NCBI GenBank assembly: GCA_022821985.1
Contig: JAJECP010000034.1
Span: 1-64,000, forward strand
Direction: 5' to 3'
Length of the DNA stretch: 64,000 nucleotides
Source: Acidimicrobiia bacterium
GTDB taxonomy: Bacteria > Actinomycetota > Acidimicrobiia > Acidimicrobiales > Poriferisodalaceae
This document shows positions 29,030 to 37,621 of the stretch, piece by piece. The position numbers were made by a program, and so were the translations under genes. Position 1 is the stretch's first letter. Each line of letters opens with the position of its first letter. A model generated the notes under the pieces. That model saw nothing but the letters and a program-made list of their open reading frames with translations, had not been told where the DNA came from and ran no database searches.

Positions 29030-30471
29030 ACCCAGGCACCTTCGGGCACATGCTGGTGGAACGAGTCGCTGCAGCGCGAGCCGGTCGGGATGATCTTGAG
29101 CGGGTTGGCGAGACCGTCGGGATCGAACGTCTCACGCACCACGTCCTGGGTGTACATGTCGTGGGCGCTGAACAGCATCCCCATGTAGTCGCGCTTCTCC
29201 AGGCCGATGCCGTGCTCGCCGCTGAGCACACCGCCGGCTTCGATGGAGGCAGCAACGATGTCACGGCCCGCTGCCTTGACCCGCTCGTCCACGCCGGGTT
29301 CACGCCGGTCGAACGCCAGGATCGGATGCAGGTTCCCGTCGCCGGCGTGGAAGACGTTGACTGCGATCAAGCCGTAGGCATCGGCGATGCGGTACACCTT
29401 CTCGAGCACCTCGGTGAGCTTCGAGCGGGGCACGACCGTGTCGTGGAGGTAGTAGTCGGGCTTGATCCGCGCGACGGCGCCGAAGGCGTTCTTACGGCCC
29501 TTCCACAGGAGCGCCCGTTCCTCGTCGTCGGCCGCAACACGCACATTGCCGACGTGGTGCTTGTGCGCCACATCGCGCACGATCTCCACGCCCGCTTCCA
29601 CCCCACCCGGCAAGCCGTCCAGTTCCACCAGCAGCACCGCAGCGGCCCCGGTTGGGTAGCCAGCGTGGGCAAACGCCTCCACGATCTCGATGGCGCGCTG
29701 GTCCATCATTTCCAGCGCCGAGGGCACCAGCCCTGCGGCGATGATGGCGCTGACGGCCGCCGAGCCTTCGCTGACATCGTCGAAGTCGAGCAGCAAAGTC
29801 CGCACCGCTGGCGCGTTCGGCGTCAGCCGCACTGCGGCCTTGGTGGCGATGCCCATGGTGCCTTCAGAACCCACGAACAGACCGCGCAGGTCGAATCCCG
29901 CCGGCTCCGCCTCCACACCGCCCAAGATGGTGGTGTCGCCGGAGGGAAGCACCACCTCGAGCGCCGCGATGTGCGCCGTGGTCACGCCGTACGCGAGGCA
30001 GTGCGGCCCGCCGGAGTTGTTGGCGATGTTCCCGCCGATCGAGCAGACCTGCTGGCTCGAAGGGTCGGGGGCAAAGTGGAAGCCCTGGGGCGTCAATGCT
30101 CGCGACAAATCCAGGTTGAGCACGCCGGGCTCCACCCACGCCACTCGGTTGTCGATGTCAACCTCGATAATGCGGTCCATCTTCGCCGTGGCGATCACCA
30201 CGGGCCTGCCGACGGGCACTGCGCCCCCGGCTAGGCCGGTGCCTGAGCCCCGCGCCAGGAACGGCCGGCTGTGGCGACGGCAGACACGCACGATCTGGGC
30301 TACTTCGGCAGCAGACTCGGGCAGGCACACGATCGCCGGCGGGCTGCCCTCGATCGAGCCGTCCCGGCTGTACAGGCCTCGTTCGAAGTCATTGTCGCGA
30401 GCCCGGTCGCCGAGCACGCCGCGCAGGTCAGCAAGCAGGGCCGCATCGGCCGCGTCGTCCCCAGAAGCCAC
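29026..30471 (-). CDS. glcD: Glycolate oxidase FAD-linked subunit (GlcD-like)
   Basis: The FAD-binding PCMH motifs are FLARGSGTGLAGG, CSIGGNIANNSGGPHCLAYG and LFVGSEGTMGI. The C-terminal FAD-oxidase domain ends with FHAGDGNLHP and SGEHGIGLEKR. Glycolate, lactate and hydroxyglutarate oxidases share this form; the presence of glcE and glcF partners favours glycolate oxidase. The start is uncertain: GTG 30471 gives 481 residues, while a TTG at 30513 is also in frame. It heads the glcDEF operon. Confidence 0.92.
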   Translation of the reverse strand: MASGDDAADAALLADLRGVLGDRARDNDFERGLYSRDGSIEGSPPAIVCLPESAAEVAQIVRVCRRHSRPFLARGSGTGLAGGAVPVGRPVVIATAKMDRIIEVDIDNRVAWVEPGVLNLDLSRALTPQGFHFAPDPSSQQVCSIGGNIANNSGGPHCLAYGVTTAHIAALEVVLPSGDTTILGGVEAEPAGFDLRGLFVGSEGTMGIATKAAVRLTPNAPAVRTLLLDFDDVSEGSAAVSAIIAAGLVPSALEMMDQRAIEIVEAFAHAGYPTGAAAVLLVELDGLPGGVEAGVEIVRDVAHKHHVGNVRVAADDEERALLWKGRKNAFGAVARIKPDYYLHDTVVPRSKLTEVLEKVYRIADAYGLIAVNVFHAGDGNLHPILAFDRREPGVDERVKAAGRDIVAASIEAGGVLSGEHGIGLEKRDYMGMLFSAHDMYTQDVVRETFDPDGLANPLKIIPTGSRCSDSFHQHVPEGAWV

Positions 30472-30540
30472 GCCCCGACCGTACCCCACAAGCACCGCAG
30501 ATCGACTTGGCAAAAGTCGGCTCGGCCAATGTCCCCGCTC

Positions 30541-30579
30541 TCGTGAGCTCCGCTCACGGGCCGCTCAGGCCCCGGCCTC
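30541..30579 (-). repeat. Intergenic repeat, partial copy
   Basis: The reverse complement contains GGCCTGAGCGGCCCGTGAGC followed by GGAG, matching the middle of the repeat seen at 13682 and 58031. The two ends of the unit are missing. It lies between divergent genes. Confidence 0.5.
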
Positions 30580-30608
30580 CCAAGCTCGGCCTCGTAGGCT
30601 CGGCGCGG

Positions 30609-31373
30609 ATGGCTTCTGATATCGGTGCGGGCCCCGATGGCTGGAGCCTGGGCCACGACACCCGGGAGTGGCTGTCGCTGGAAGATCCGCTTGAACACCG
30701 CACGTGGCTGTTCGATGTGACGTTCCTTGCCAGCGCCTGGACGTGTGTCTACGGCGCCGGCTGCCCCGGCATCGACATCGAACCAGCCCCCGAGCTGGCA
30801 TTGGGCTGCTGCAGCCACGGTGCTTATCTCAACGGCGATGACGACCTCGCACACGTGCGGGAGATGATCGCCGAGCTGGACGCCGAGCTCTGGCAGCACC
30901 ACCGCGATCCCGCCGAGGCACTCTGGCAGGACGGCGATGGCTGGTGGCGCACCCGAGTCGTCGACGGTGCGTGCGTGTTCGCGAACCGGGCCGATCACCC
31001 CGCAGGCGCCGGCTGCGCGTTCCACCTGCTGGCTGAGCGCACCGGCCGGCGGCCCATGGACACCAAGCCCGAGATCTGCTGGCAGGCGCCGCTGCGCCGC
31101 GAAGACCATGAGACCGTCACCGGCCACATCTACACGATGGTGCGGGAATGGGAACTGCGCGACTGGGGCGGCCCTGACACCGATGTCGACTGGTGGTGCA
31201 CCTCGGCGGCTCAGGCCCACGTCGGCAGCCAGCCCGTGTTCAGGGCGCTCTGCGACGAGCTGACAGCGATCTGCGGACCGGCGATCTACGCCGAGCTGCG
31301 CACGCAACTCGACCAGCGCGTCGCCTCAGCCCAGCTGCTCCCCCACCCAGCAGTCCGCCGCCGCGACGGCTAG
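30609..31373 (+). CDS. Cysteine-rich conserved hypothetical protein
   Basis: From ATG 30609 (MASDIGAGPDGW) the 254-residue protein has cysteines spaced as CVYGAGC, CC (LGCCSHGAY), CVF, GCAFH and ICW. This resembles the cysteine clusters of YkgJ/DUF3109-type metal-binding proteins, but the match is loose. Trp is frequent. It is divergent from glcD. No catalytic motif recognised. Confidence 0.6.
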   Translation: MASDIGAGPDGWSLGHDTREWLSLEDPLEHRTWLFDVTFLASAWTCVYGAGCPGIDIEPAPELALGCCSHGAYLNGDDDLAHVREMIAELDAELWQHHRDPAEALWQDGDGWWRTRVVDGACVFANRADHPAGAGCAFHLLAERTGRRPMDTKPEICWQAPLRREDHETVTGHIYTMVREWELRDWGGPDTDVDWWCTSAAQAHVGSQPVFRALCDELTAICGPAIYAELRTQLDQRVASAQLLPHPAVRRRDG

Positions 31374-31646
31374 TCAGGCGCTCTCGCGCTGCGGTGCCTC
31401 TTCGTCGGCTTCGGAATCGAAATCGGCGTACTTGGCCTCGAGATCCGAATAGTCGTCGTACTTGTCGGCAAGATGGCCGTACTGGTCGTCGGGAGCCGAT
31501 TCCTCGTCGGCCATGTCACGGTCTCCGGGCTCCACCCCGAAACGGTCCGAGTTGTCGAAGTCGTAGTCCTCGATGGTGAAACGCTCCGCCGTGGCCCGCT
31601 GGAACTTGCGAGCCTCCTCATAGCGGCGATGTCGACCCTTCTTCAC
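31374..31646 (-). CDS. Small acidic protein of unknown function
   Basis: The GTG at 31646 is well placed behind GAGGAG seven bases upstream. The 90-residue product begins with a basic head (VKKGRHRRYEEARKFQR) and then turns strongly acidic with repeated Tyr/Asp (YDDYSD, YADFDSEADEE). This head-to-tail charge pattern is reminiscent of actinobacterial DUF3073-like proteins, but I would not assign it firmly. It lies between the cysteine-rich gene and RNase D. Confidence 0.65.
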   Translation of the reverse strand: MKKGRHRRYEEARKFQRATAERFTIEDYDFDNSDRFGVEPGDRDMADEESAPDDQYGHLADKYDDYSDLEAKYADFDSEADEEAPQRESA

Positions 31647-31779
31647 CGGCTGGCTCCTCGTGCTCGACTGCGAGGCCTCGCTTGCCTGCGTCCGGACATG
31701 CCCCCATCCGCGCCGGATAGGGCAGCTGTGTTCTACGAAGTGCCCTGCCACCCTACCGTTTGAGGCACGGCGCTGCGTG

Positions 31780-33054
31780 TCATTCGCACTGTTCAGGCGC
31801 CCCGCCGGGCCGCGGCTCGAGCTGCAGGCCAGCCGACGGATCGAACGCGAGTGCAGCCTCCCCCGCCAGCAGCGACCTGATCCCATCGCCCACCACTTCG
31901 GCTCTCCAGCCCGAGCTCAGCTTCGAGGCCGGATCGCCCGCGAGCAGCGCGGCGATGTCCGAACGGGTCGCCAGCAGGCTGCGATCGATGCCCTCGGTGC
32001 GTGCCACCTCGTCCACCCAGGCGCCCACGAGCGGGACGGCCGGCTGCAGTGCCGCATCCACGTTGGGCCCCGCCGGCAGCGCGCTCGCTGGGATGTCGCC
32101 CGGCGCCATGTCGAGACCGCGCCGCACCTCAGCCATGATCCGGTCGCCGGCCGCGCCGCGGAACTGGCCGCCGTCCACCCCCCGCAAGCCGCCGAGGTCA
32201 TCGATGCTGCGGGGGCGACGCTGAGCGATCGACAGCAGCGCCATGTCCGACAGCACGAAGCGCACCGGGATGTCCCGCTCGCTGGCCGTTCGCTCGCGCC
32301 AGGCAGCCAGCCGGTACGCGACCGCTCGCTGGGGCCCGCGCAACTGGCGCGCCCCCTTGATCCGGGTCCACGCTTGGGCAGGATCCGGCGGCGGACCGGG
32401 AGGTCGGCGCCACTGCTCGCACTCGTCGAGCGCCCATTGCCAGCGACCCCGCGCCGTCAGGCGGGAGCGCAACTCGTCAAGCAGGGGGATCAAGTACGCC
32501 ACATCGTCGGCTGCGTAGCGCTGCTGGGCCGGTCGCAGCGGCCGCTCGAACCAGTCGGTCAGGCGGTTGCCCTTGGCCAGCCGCACGCCGAGCAGCCGGT
32601 CAGTCAGCGCCGACAGCGACGGTGTGCTCATGCCCAGAAAACCGGCGGCCACCTGTGTGTCGAAGAGCTGCGACGGGATGGCGTCGCACTCCTGGGACAG
32701 CACCTCGATGTCCTGCGCGCACGCGTGCATGACCATCAGGACATCAGCCGCCAGCACGGCGCCCAGCACTGCAACCTCGGTGGTGGTGGGATCGATGAGC
32801 GCGATCCGCTCGCCGAACGCAATCTGCACCAGCGCCAACTGCGGTCTGTAGCTGCGCTCACGGTGAAACTCGGTGTCCACGGCCACGCAGCCGGCGGTCA
32901 GCAGATCGGCGACCAGAGCGTCGAGATCCGCTTGCGTGTCCACCCACTCGTACGGTGATGCATCCCGGCGAGACGAGTCGCTGCGGCGCCGATCGCTGCG
33001 AGACGAATCATGGCGAGACGAGCTGCGGCGAGGTCGGTCACGCGGGGGTGCCAT
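31780..33054 (-). CDS. rnd: Ribonuclease D
   Basis: RNase D is a 3'-5' exoribonuclease that trims tRNA precursors. The DEDD exonuclease core has VDTEFHRE (Asp60, Glu62), HACAQDIEVL and the final YAADDVAYL. A C-terminal HRDC-like helical part follows, giving 424 residues. The first ~33 residues are an Arg/Ser/Asp-rich tail made of repeated RRSDSSRRD-like words, unusual for bacterial RNase D. It is close behind mobA on the same strand (five bases). Confidence 0.92.
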   Translation of the reverse strand: MAPPRDRPRRSSSRHDSSRSDRRRSDSSRRDASPYEWVDTQADLDALVADLLTAGCVAVDTEFHRERSYRPQLALVQIAFGERIALIDPTTTEVAVLGAVLAADVLMVMHACAQDIEVLSQECDAIPSQLFDTQVAAGFLGMSTPSLSALTDRLLGVRLAKGNRLTDWFERPLRPAQQRYAADDVAYLIPLLDELRSRLTARGRWQWALDECEQWRRPPGPPPDPAQAWTRIKGARQLRGPQRAVAYRLAAWRERTASERDIPVRFVLSDMALLSIAQRRPRSIDDLGGLRGVDGGQFRGAAGDRIMAEVRRGLDMAPGDIPASALPAGPNVDAALQPAVPLVGAWVDEVARTEGIDRSLLATRSDIAALLAGDPASKLSSGWRAEVVGDGIRSLLAGEAALAFDPSAGLQLEPRPGGAPEQCE

Positions 33055-33059
33055 GCGGG

Positions 33060-33650
33060 TCAGCTCGCTCCCGGCTGGGCCGCTTCGCGAGCCGCCAAGA
33101 TCGACTCGGCTGCGGCCAGATCGGCGGGCGTATTCACGTTCAGCACATCAGACGCTGCCACCGGCACAGTCGGAACGCTCTCGATGTCGAAAGCCTCCTT
33201 CGGTCCGCGCGCACCAGCCTGCATGCCCGCCTGCAACATCGAGAGCGATCCGCGGGCGTAATGGCCGATAAGCGGCTCCGGGCGGTCGCTGCGAGCCAGC
33301 ACCACTGGCGCACCGGTACTGCGGGCGCGCTCGACCAGGGCGGCAAGCAGCTCGGCTGGCACCGTCGGCACGTCGGTCGGGCACACGAGCACATCGCCAT
33401 GGCGCTCCAGCGCATCGATCAGGGCCGAGAGCGGTCCGGCATGTGGCGAGCTGTCGGGATCAGCCGCAAGCGGCAACGGCGGACTGCCGCCCTGCGCCAC
33501 GACAGGGTTTGCTCCCGCGGCCGAAAGCGCATCGGCGACCCACAAGGCCAGCGGTCGGCCCGCCAGTTCCAGGCCGGCCTTGTCGATGCCCATACGCGTG
33601 GATGCGCCGCCGCACAGCACGACGCCGGCGGGCTTCACGCCTGCGGCCAC
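33060..33650 (-). CDS. mobA: Molybdenum cofactor guanylyltransferase
   Basis: MobA adds GMP from GTP to molybdopterin cofactor. The nucleotide-binding motif LCGGASTRMGIDKA is near residue 12, followed by CPTDVPTVP for the metal and a C-terminal LNVNTPADLAAAE. Length 196 residues, as usual. The GTG at 33650 overlaps the DUF3151 gene end by 16 bases, so the two are likely cotranscribed, with RNase D following. Confidence 0.92.
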   Translation of the reverse strand: MAAGVKPAGVVLCGGASTRMGIDKAGLELAGRPLALWVADALSAAGANPVVAQGGSPPLPLAADPDSSPHAGPLSALIDALERHGDVLVCPTDVPTVPAELLAALVERARSTGAPVVLARSDRPEPLIGHYARGSLSMLQAGMQAGARGPKEAFDIESVPTVPVAASDVLNVNTPADLAAAESILAAREAAQPGAS

Positions 33651-34099
33651 TCACCCGTGGACGGCTCGCCTCCGGGGTCGAGCTGCATCAGGAAACCGGC
33701 GCACCGGTCGGCCTCATCGTGCTCGCCGATGGCGGCTGCGCACCGACCCAGGCCCAGCAGCGACCACAGGAAGCCAGTGTTGGTGTGCTCCGCCCAGCGG
33801 ACGTAGCCGCTCCCCCGCCAGCCGGCGGCGCGAAGCGCGTCAAGTCCCCGGTGGTAGCCCACTCTGCAGTAGGCGTACGCCTCGATGTGGCGGCCCTCGC
33901 TCGCCGCCCAGCGCCCCAGTTCCGCCCAGGCCTCCAGCAGCCGCGGCCAGCGGGCGGCCACCGCCGATAGCGCAGCACCCCGTTCAGCCATTCGTAGAGC
34001 CATCGCCGCTTCCCATGCCGCGACGGCGGCGGGAGGGGCCGGATCCAGCACCGTCTCGGGCAGGCCGCCCGGGCGCAGGTCTATGGGTGTGGCCGCCAT
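33635..34099 (-). CDS. DUF3151 family protein
   Basis: The protein starts at ATG 34099 (MAATPIDLRPGG) and has 154 residues. It carries the family pattern WAELGRWAASEG, EAYAYCRVGYHRGLDALRAAGW and NTGFLWSLLGLGRCAAAIGE. DUF3151 is an actinobacterial family of unknown function with a TPR-like helical look. It leads an operon with mobA and rnd. Confidence 0.9.
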   Translation of the reverse strand: MAATPIDLRPGGLPETVLDPAPPAAVAAWEAAMALRMAERGAALSAVAARWPRLLEAWAELGRWAASEGRHIEAYAYCRVGYHRGLDALRAAGWRGSGYVRWAEHTNTGFLWSLLGLGRCAAAIGEHDEADRCAGFLMQLDPGGEPSTGEWPQA

Positions 34100-34212
34100 G
34101 CGTGGAACCTCATGAAGTGTCGTTCGAGCCACTTCGACTCTAGTGAGCGCCTTGGCGCCGGCCCGGGAGCGGTCCACGGGCGCTGCCAGCACGCTGCGTA
34201 CTCTCTGTTGGA

Positions 34213-34524
34213 GTGCTGCCCGAATGGCTCGATGCCGACCGCCTCAGCATCGCTCTGGTCGGCGGGATCGCCGCATTGGCCGTGGCGGCCTTCGTTGCGC
34301 TCCGGCTGATACGCCGGCTAGTACTGGCCGTACTCATCGCGGTGGTGCTGATCGGCGGGGCAGCGGTGCTGGCCGTGCAATGGACCGGGCTGCGCGACTG
34401 CCAGGACACCTGCTCGTGCGAGGCCTTCGGCCGGACCGTGCAGGTACCCCAGAACCCGTTGTGCGGGCCTGACCGCATCGACCCCTCCCGAATCGACGTC
34501 GATATCGACATCGACACCGGTTAG
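34213..34524 (+). CDS. Small membrane protein with a cysteine cluster
   Basis: The GTG at 34213 starts a 103-residue protein. One or two hydrophobic segments lie at residues ~12-60. A short extracytoplasmic tail has four cysteines (CQDTCSC and NPLC) and ends in an Asp/Ile-rich repeat (DVDIDIDTG). The cysteines could bind metal or form disulfides. No family recognised. It is convergent with the pyruvate kinase gene. Confidence 0.6.
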   Translation: MLPEWLDADRLSIALVGGIAALAVAAFVALRLIRRLVLAVLIAVVLIGGAAVLAVQWTGLRDCQDTCSCEAFGRTVQVPQNPLCGPDRIDPSRIDVDIDIDTG

Positions 34525-34538
34525 CTGGGCTCAGCCTC

Positions 34539-35972
34539 TCAGGGCACGCGCATGGCGCGCAGGTTGTCGGTGGCGTGCGACTCAGGGCTCGAGCCCGACA
34601 CCACCACCACCATGTCGCCGCTTCGCACCACGCCGGTGCGTGCGGCCGCGTGCACCGCCTCGAGTGCCGACTCGGCCGGGGTGAGGCGTTCGCCGAAGAC
34701 CAGCGGGCGCGTCCCCCACGAAAGCGAGAGCTGCATCGCGGTGCGAGGCTCGGGCGTCAGGCCCAGCAGCGGCATCGACGGGCGGAACCGGGCCATGCTG
34801 CGGGCGGTGAACCCCGAGCGGCTCAGGCAGATGATGGCTTGAGCGCCCAGCTCGGTCGCCAGTCTCGACGCCGACTGGGTGATGCCGTCGGTCACCCGCA
34901 GGTAGTCGGCAGCACGTTCGTCCAGCCTGCGCACCGACAGCAGCCGGTTCCACCACGCCTCGTAGTCGAAGCGCTCGTCGGCTCGCTCGGTGATGCGGGC
35001 CATGGTGCGCACAGCGTTCACGGGATCGTGGCCGATGGCCGTCTCGCCGCTCAGCATCACAGCGGACGTGCCGTCGAACACTGCGTTGGCGATATCGGAG
35101 GCCTCCGCTCGTGTCGGCACCGGCGAGTGCAGCAGCGATTCCAGCATCTGTGTCGCGGTGATGGCCGGTCGGCCGTGTGCGACACAGGCCTCGATAATCC
35201 GCTTCTGCAAGTGCGGCAATTCCTCGATGTCGCACTCCGCGCCCAGGTCGCCGCGCGCCACCATGACTGCCGAGGACGACTCGATGATCCCGTCAAGGTT
35301 CTCCACGGCGGCGTTGGTCTCGATCTTGGCCACCAGCAGCGGGCCGCGGGGGTGAGGCTCGACGCCCAAGCGCCGCATGTCATGTGCGGAGCGGACGAAC
35401 GACAGCGCAACCATGTCGGTGCCCAAGTCGATGAACGTGTCGGCCAGCTTCAGGTCCTGCGGCGTCGGCGTGCTGATGCGCAGTTTGGACGAGTCGACAT
35501 GCAGGCCCGGCCGGCCTTCGAGATGACCCCCGTGCAGGACGCGGGTCTTGAGGGCATTGGAGGCACGGTCCTCCACCACCAGCACCACGTTGCCGTCGCC
35601 GAACGACAGCTGGTCGCCAGGTCCCACGTCGGTCAGCAGTCCCTCGTAGTCGACCACGATCCGATCCGCCGTGCTGGCGTCTCCGTCGATGGCGAGCGAA
35701 AGCACGGCCTCCTCAGTGACGTCGCAGCCGCCTTCGGGGAACGGCTTGCAGCGCACCTTGGGGCCCGGCAGGTCCACGAGGATCCCGATGTGCCGCCCGG
35801 ATTCTGCCGATACGGCACGCAGCCGCCGGAACGTCTCGACCTGCTCGTCGAGCGTGCCGTGGGCCAGCCCGAGACGCCAGACGTCGACGCCCGCTTCGAT
35901 CATGGCCGTCATGGTCGCCTCGTCGTTGCAGGCTGGCCCGACGCTGGCGATGATCTTGGTCCGTCTTGCCAT
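34539..35972 (-). CDS. pyk: Pyruvate kinase, predicted K+-independent
   Basis: The final glycolytic step, phosphoenolpyruvate plus ADP to pyruvate plus ATP. Catalytic marks are VAKIETN (Lys), ARGDLGAE (metal site) and TATQMLES. Length 477 residues. The usual K+ ligands are changed: the standard RLNFSHG reads RLGLAHG (Gly35, Ala37) and the standard DTKGPE reads DLPGPK (Leu68, Lys72). Lys at the position of rabbit Glu117 is the known mark of K+-independent pyruvate kinases. A GAGGCTGAGCC word directly follows its TGA. Confidence 0.93.
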   Translation of the reverse strand: MARRTKIIASVGPACNDEATMTAMIEAGVDVWRLGLAHGTLDEQVETFRRLRAVSAESGRHIGILVDLPGPKVRCKPFPEGGCDVTEEAVLSLAIDGDASTADRIVVDYEGLLTDVGPGDQLSFGDGNVVLVVEDRASNALKTRVLHGGHLEGRPGLHVDSSKLRISTPTPQDLKLADTFIDLGTDMVALSFVRSAHDMRRLGVEPHPRGPLLVAKIETNAAVENLDGIIESSSAVMVARGDLGAECDIEELPHLQKRIIEACVAHGRPAITATQMLESLLHSPVPTRAEASDIANAVFDGTSAVMLSGETAIGHDPVNAVRTMARITERADERFDYEAWWNRLLSVRRLDERAADYLRVTDGITQSASRLATELGAQAIICLSRSGFTARSMARFRPSMPLLGLTPEPRTAMQLSLSWGTRPLVFGERLTPAESALEAVHAAARTGVVRSGDMVVVVSGSSPESHATDNLRAMRVP

Positions 35973-36039
35973 GTGCTACCACGGTACCGCTCCCGCCAGG
36001 GCAGTCAGCCATGGATTTTGCCCTCTAGGGTCACCCGCC

Positions 36040-36657
36040 GTGGAACTCGTCTTCGTCCGCCACGGCCAGCCCGAACGAGTCGTGCGACACGACGGTCAGC
36101 CAGCAGACCCGCCCCTGTCGGAGATCGGCCGTCAGCAGGCCGTTGCGGTCGCGGGGTGGCTCGCCGAGATGAACATCGATGCCCTGTACAGCAGCCCGAT
36201 GCAGCGGGCGCTGCAGACGGCCCAAGCGATCGGTGACGCAACCGGCCTGCGACCCACGGTTCGCGACGGGCTGAGCGAATTCGACCGTGACTCCCCCGCC
36301 TATGTGCCGATGGAGCTGTTGAAGGAAACCGACCGGGAGCGATGGGACGAGCTGGCAACCGGCTCCTTCGGCGACGCAGAGCGCACCTCGCAGTTCATCG
36401 CCGCGGTCAACCATGCGGTCGACGCGATCGTCGCTGATCATCGCAGCCACCGCGTCGCCTTGGCCTGCCATGGAGGGGTCGTGAATGCATACCTGGCGCG
36501 CTGCCTCGGCTTCGACGCCGACTCCTTCCTGAAGTTTGACGTGGACTACACGTCGATAACACGAGTCTTTGCGTCCAGCCACGGCCACCGCAGCGTGCTG
36601 TCCGTCAACGAGCGCACCCACCTGCGAGGCCGCCCAGACCTGGCTATCGGCTTGTAG
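36040..36657 (+). CDS. Histidine phosphatase family protein
   Basis: The phosphohistidine motif FVRHGQPE is at the very N-terminus, with YSSPMQRALQTAQ and the second catalytic His in LACHGGVVNAYL. The GTG start at 36040 (VELVFVRHG) fits the fold exactly and gives 205 residues. Members act on sugar phosphates, phosphoglycerate or other small phosphates; substrate not evident. It is divergent from pyk. Confidence 0.9.
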   Translation: MELVFVRHGQPERVVRHDGQPADPPLSEIGRQQAVAVAGWLAEMNIDALYSSPMQRALQTAQAIGDATGLRPTVRDGLSEFDRDSPAYVPMELLKETDRERWDELATGSFGDAERTSQFIAAVNHAVDAIVADHRSHRVALACHGGVVNAYLARCLGFDADSFLKFDVDYTSITRVFASSHGHRSVLSVNERTHLRGRPDLAIGL

Positions 36658-36696
36658 CCCGCGCTGGCGACCGTGGCCCCACGGCTGCTCGCTGGC

Positions 36697-37515
36697 CTAG
36701 TTGAGCTGGGCCCACAGGCGTGTTGCTGCTCGGCGAAGCTGGTCGCCGTCGTTGCCGCCGAACCGGTCTGCGGCGCCTTCCAGCGCTCGCGCACCTTCGT
36801 CCGGCCGTCCCAGCGTTGCGAGCGCCTGGCCCAGTCGCATGTATTCGTCGATCGGGCACCCGGGCAGCCGGGTCAGCAGTTCCAGCACGGCCAACATTGA
36901 GGGCGCATCGGGCTGGCGCAGGTGCAGCGTGCGCAGATTGTTCAGCATGCGCAGCAGAATCGCCTCGGGCGGTGTCGGCTGCAGGAACGAATCATCGAGC
37001 GCCTGACGTGACTCGAAGCGGGCAAAAATCGCTGCAGCACCCGCCCGGTCGATGACGCAGCCGTCGAAGGCATCGATGAACACCTCAGGATCGGGTGTGC
37101 CGACCAGGAAATGACCCGGCATGCCGACCCCGTGCAGCACGACACCAGCACGGCGAGCCACCTCGATGGTGACCACCGCCAGCGTGATTGGAATACCGAG
37201 CCGCCGCGAGACCACCAAGTCCAAGTAGCTGTTGGCCGGATCGGCGAAGCGACCCCGGTTGGGGCCGAAGCCCTCCTGGCTGAAGAGCAGATCGACGACT
37301 GCGTCCGGCGTGGGTTCGCGCACCGCTGCGCCGAGGCGATCCAGCTCGGCCAGCGCGGCAGCTTCGTCGACCGGGTCCGCCCGGCAGTGGGAGGCGATGG
37401 CCAACGCCGCCCGGTCGAGCGGTACCGGCTCACTGGCCGCCCACCTGGCGAAGGCATCCACCGGCGACCGGTGACCGTCTGGGGGGTCAGGTACTCCCGC
37501 GTCGCCGTCTGACAT
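36697..37515 (-). CDS. SirB1/transglutaminase-like protein with TPR tail
   Basis: From ATG 37515 (MSDGDAGVPD) the 272-residue protein shows SYLDLVVSRRLGIPITLAVV, the GVGMPGHFLVG core and FIDAFDGC, which mark the SirB1/YchA transglutaminase-like family. The C-terminal part (from LRMLNNLRTLHL) is TPR-like. The role in the cell is not established. It is convergent with the phosphatase gene. Confidence 0.85.
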   Translation of the reverse strand: MSDGDAGVPDPPDGHRSPVDAFARWAASEPVPLDRAALAIASHCRADPVDEAAALAELDRLGAAVREPTPDAVVDLLFSQEGFGPNRGRFADPANSYLDLVVSRRLGIPITLAVVTIEVARRAGVVLHGVGMPGHFLVGTPDPEVFIDAFDGCVIDRAGAAAIFARFESRQALDDSFLQPTPPEAILLRMLNNLRTLHLRQPDAPSMLAVLELLTRLPGCPIDEYMRLGQALATLGRPDEGARALEGAADRFGGNDGDQLRRAATRLWAQLN

Positions 37516-37621
37516 CGACGTGACGGTACCGGTGGCAGCACCCGGCGCCATCTCGGCGGCTGCACCGTTGCTGCGCCTCGCCGGCCGATGTATCAAGCAG
37601 GCGAGCGGCGATACTTGCGCT

